The notes beneath the pieces were generated by a model. It ran no database searches and was not told the DNA's origin. It saw only the letters and a list, made by a program, of their open reading frames with translations. Both the position numbers and the translations under genes were made by a program. A DNA stretch of 46,987 nucleotides from a candidate division WWE3 bacterium CG_4_9_14_0_2_um_filter_35_11 (GTDB taxonomy: Bacteria > Patescibacteriota > WWE3 > 2-01-FULL-39-13): assembly GCA_002789015.1 (NCBI GenBank), contig PFSJ01000003.1, positions 1-46,987 of the forward strand. The letters are read 5' to 3'. Positions 45,165-46,987 of the stretch are shown here, piece by piece. Every line of letters starts with the position of its first letter. Position 1 is the stretch's first letter.

Positions 45165-45190
45165 AAAAGGAGCCATTTCAGACCCCTTTT
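45165..45190 (-). terminator. Intrinsic terminator after 16S
   Basis: In transcript sense AAAAGGGGTC, loop TGAAAT, GGCTCCTTTT (10 bp, two G-U), followed by a T-rich TTTGTTTTTG. It would end the 16S transcript before tRNA-Ile. Confidence 0.65.
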
Positions 45191-45220
45191 GGTTTTTTGC
45201 AATTTTATCAGTCTCTAAGC

Positions 45221-45233
45221 GGTGAAAAGAATT
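45221..45233 (-). promoter_or_regulatory. 16S processing stem, 3' strand
   Basis: AATTCTTTTCACC in transcript sense, a perfect 13-bp complement of GGTGAAAAGAATT in the 16S leader (46872-46884). The expected RNase III stem closing the 16S precursor, with nothing of the 23S inside. Confidence 0.8.
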
Positions 45234-45368
45234 CGTTTGTAACTTTTAAGCCTCTTGTTACCAAGCTGTCTAGAAAAGATCGTGAGAAATTTTCCTTTAA
45301 AATACGAAAGCCGACTAAGCTTCTCGTAAGTTTGGAAAGCTTTTAAACCTTCCTTTTAATCTCCTTGA

Positions 45369-46828
<1,460 letters not shown>

Positions 46829-46871
46829 AACGTCATGCTTACGCATAACGTTTCCTTAATTACCTAAGGTA

Positions 46872-46884
46872 AATTCTTTTCACC
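46872..46884 (-). promoter_or_regulatory. 16S processing stem, 5' strand
   Basis: GGTGAAAAGAATT in the 16S leader, partner of 45221-45233. Confidence 0.8.
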
Positions 46885-46922
46885 ATTCAAAAACCGATAT
46901 ATATTGCTGACTATTAAATTAT

Positions 46923-46987
46923 TAACGTGCTAACGCACTACCCTCCGACTTTCGTCGGACGTAACGTGCTAACGCACTACCCTCCGA
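46923..46987. repeat. 39-bp tandem repeat cut by the window edge
   Basis: One full unit (46923-46961) and 26 nt of the next, identical. Each unit contains the hairpins GTGC-TAAC-GCAC and TCCGAC-TTTC-GTCGGA. It lies in or upstream of the 16S leader. Pieces (TAACGC, CTACCCT, TTCGTCG, ACGTAA) recur in the same order in the tRNA-Ile half-copy insert. Confidence 0.8.

Overview
The window looks like a chromosome segment of a Candidate Phyla Radiation (Patescibacteria) bacterium. The base composition is AT-rich and genes are packed into short-spaced or overlapping operons. TGA is used as a normal stop, which argues against the code-25 Gracilibacteria/Absconditabacteria. The 16S is short and divergent, with mismatches to common universal primers, and the repertoire is housekeeping plus cell surface, uptake and pili. 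A Microgenomates/Katanobacteria/Dojkabacteria-like lineage is my guess, not something the sequence proves. There is one 16S, one 23S, one 5S and three intact tRNAs (Arg-CCT, Ala-TGC, Ile-GAT).

Layout. 1-1.3 kb: the start of a large surface protein running off the left edge and absent from the ORF track; it joins a tyrosine-recombinase-type core-binding domain, one membrane helix and tail-fibre-like repeats. 1.5-8.2 kb: an alpha-glucan locus with two GT5 glycogen synthases, a GH57 enzyme and a tandem two-domain APH-fold kinase, preceded by a candidate structured RNA with a terminator. 8.2-13.6 kb: HTH regulator, PEGA-domain protein, sortase, tRNA-Arg, Ndk and a membrane-anchored phosphoesterase. 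13.7-20.1 kb: leuS, a comEC split in two, and argS. 20.2-26 kb: obgE facing an operon of rho, a LysM/M23 peptidase and an O-antigen-ligase-like TPR protein. 26.4-32 kb: rpsA, a Clp AAA+ ATPase, radA and a PIN-TRAM protein. 32-35.5 kb: tRNA-Ala, 23S and 5S. 35.7-45 kb: galU, pilT, rsmG, a wHTH-phosphoribosyltransferase, tsaC, an ASCH protein, two Phd/PIN toxin-antitoxin pairs, a YdcF protein and a SleB-like hydrolase. 45-47 kb: tRNA-Ile, a tRNA-Ile half-copy carrying an insert, and 16S.

The main genome-scale signals are: (i) 16S and 23S are about 10 kb apart with genes on both strands between them, each with its own complementary processing stem; (ii) at about fourteen transcription-unit starts a -10 hexamer lies only 6-9 nt before the start codon, which implies leaderless mRNAs; (iii) a family of hairpins with constant GGGTAGCCC/GGGCTACCC arms and co-varying inner stems occurs four times, three of them around the 23S/5S locus; (iv) perfect hairpins also lie inside coding regions; (v) palindromic or direct-repeat operators overlap the promoters of both toxin-antitoxin pairs and of some regulators.

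All coordinates come from reading the sequence and the ORF track. Function calls rest on motif recognition, with no database search.
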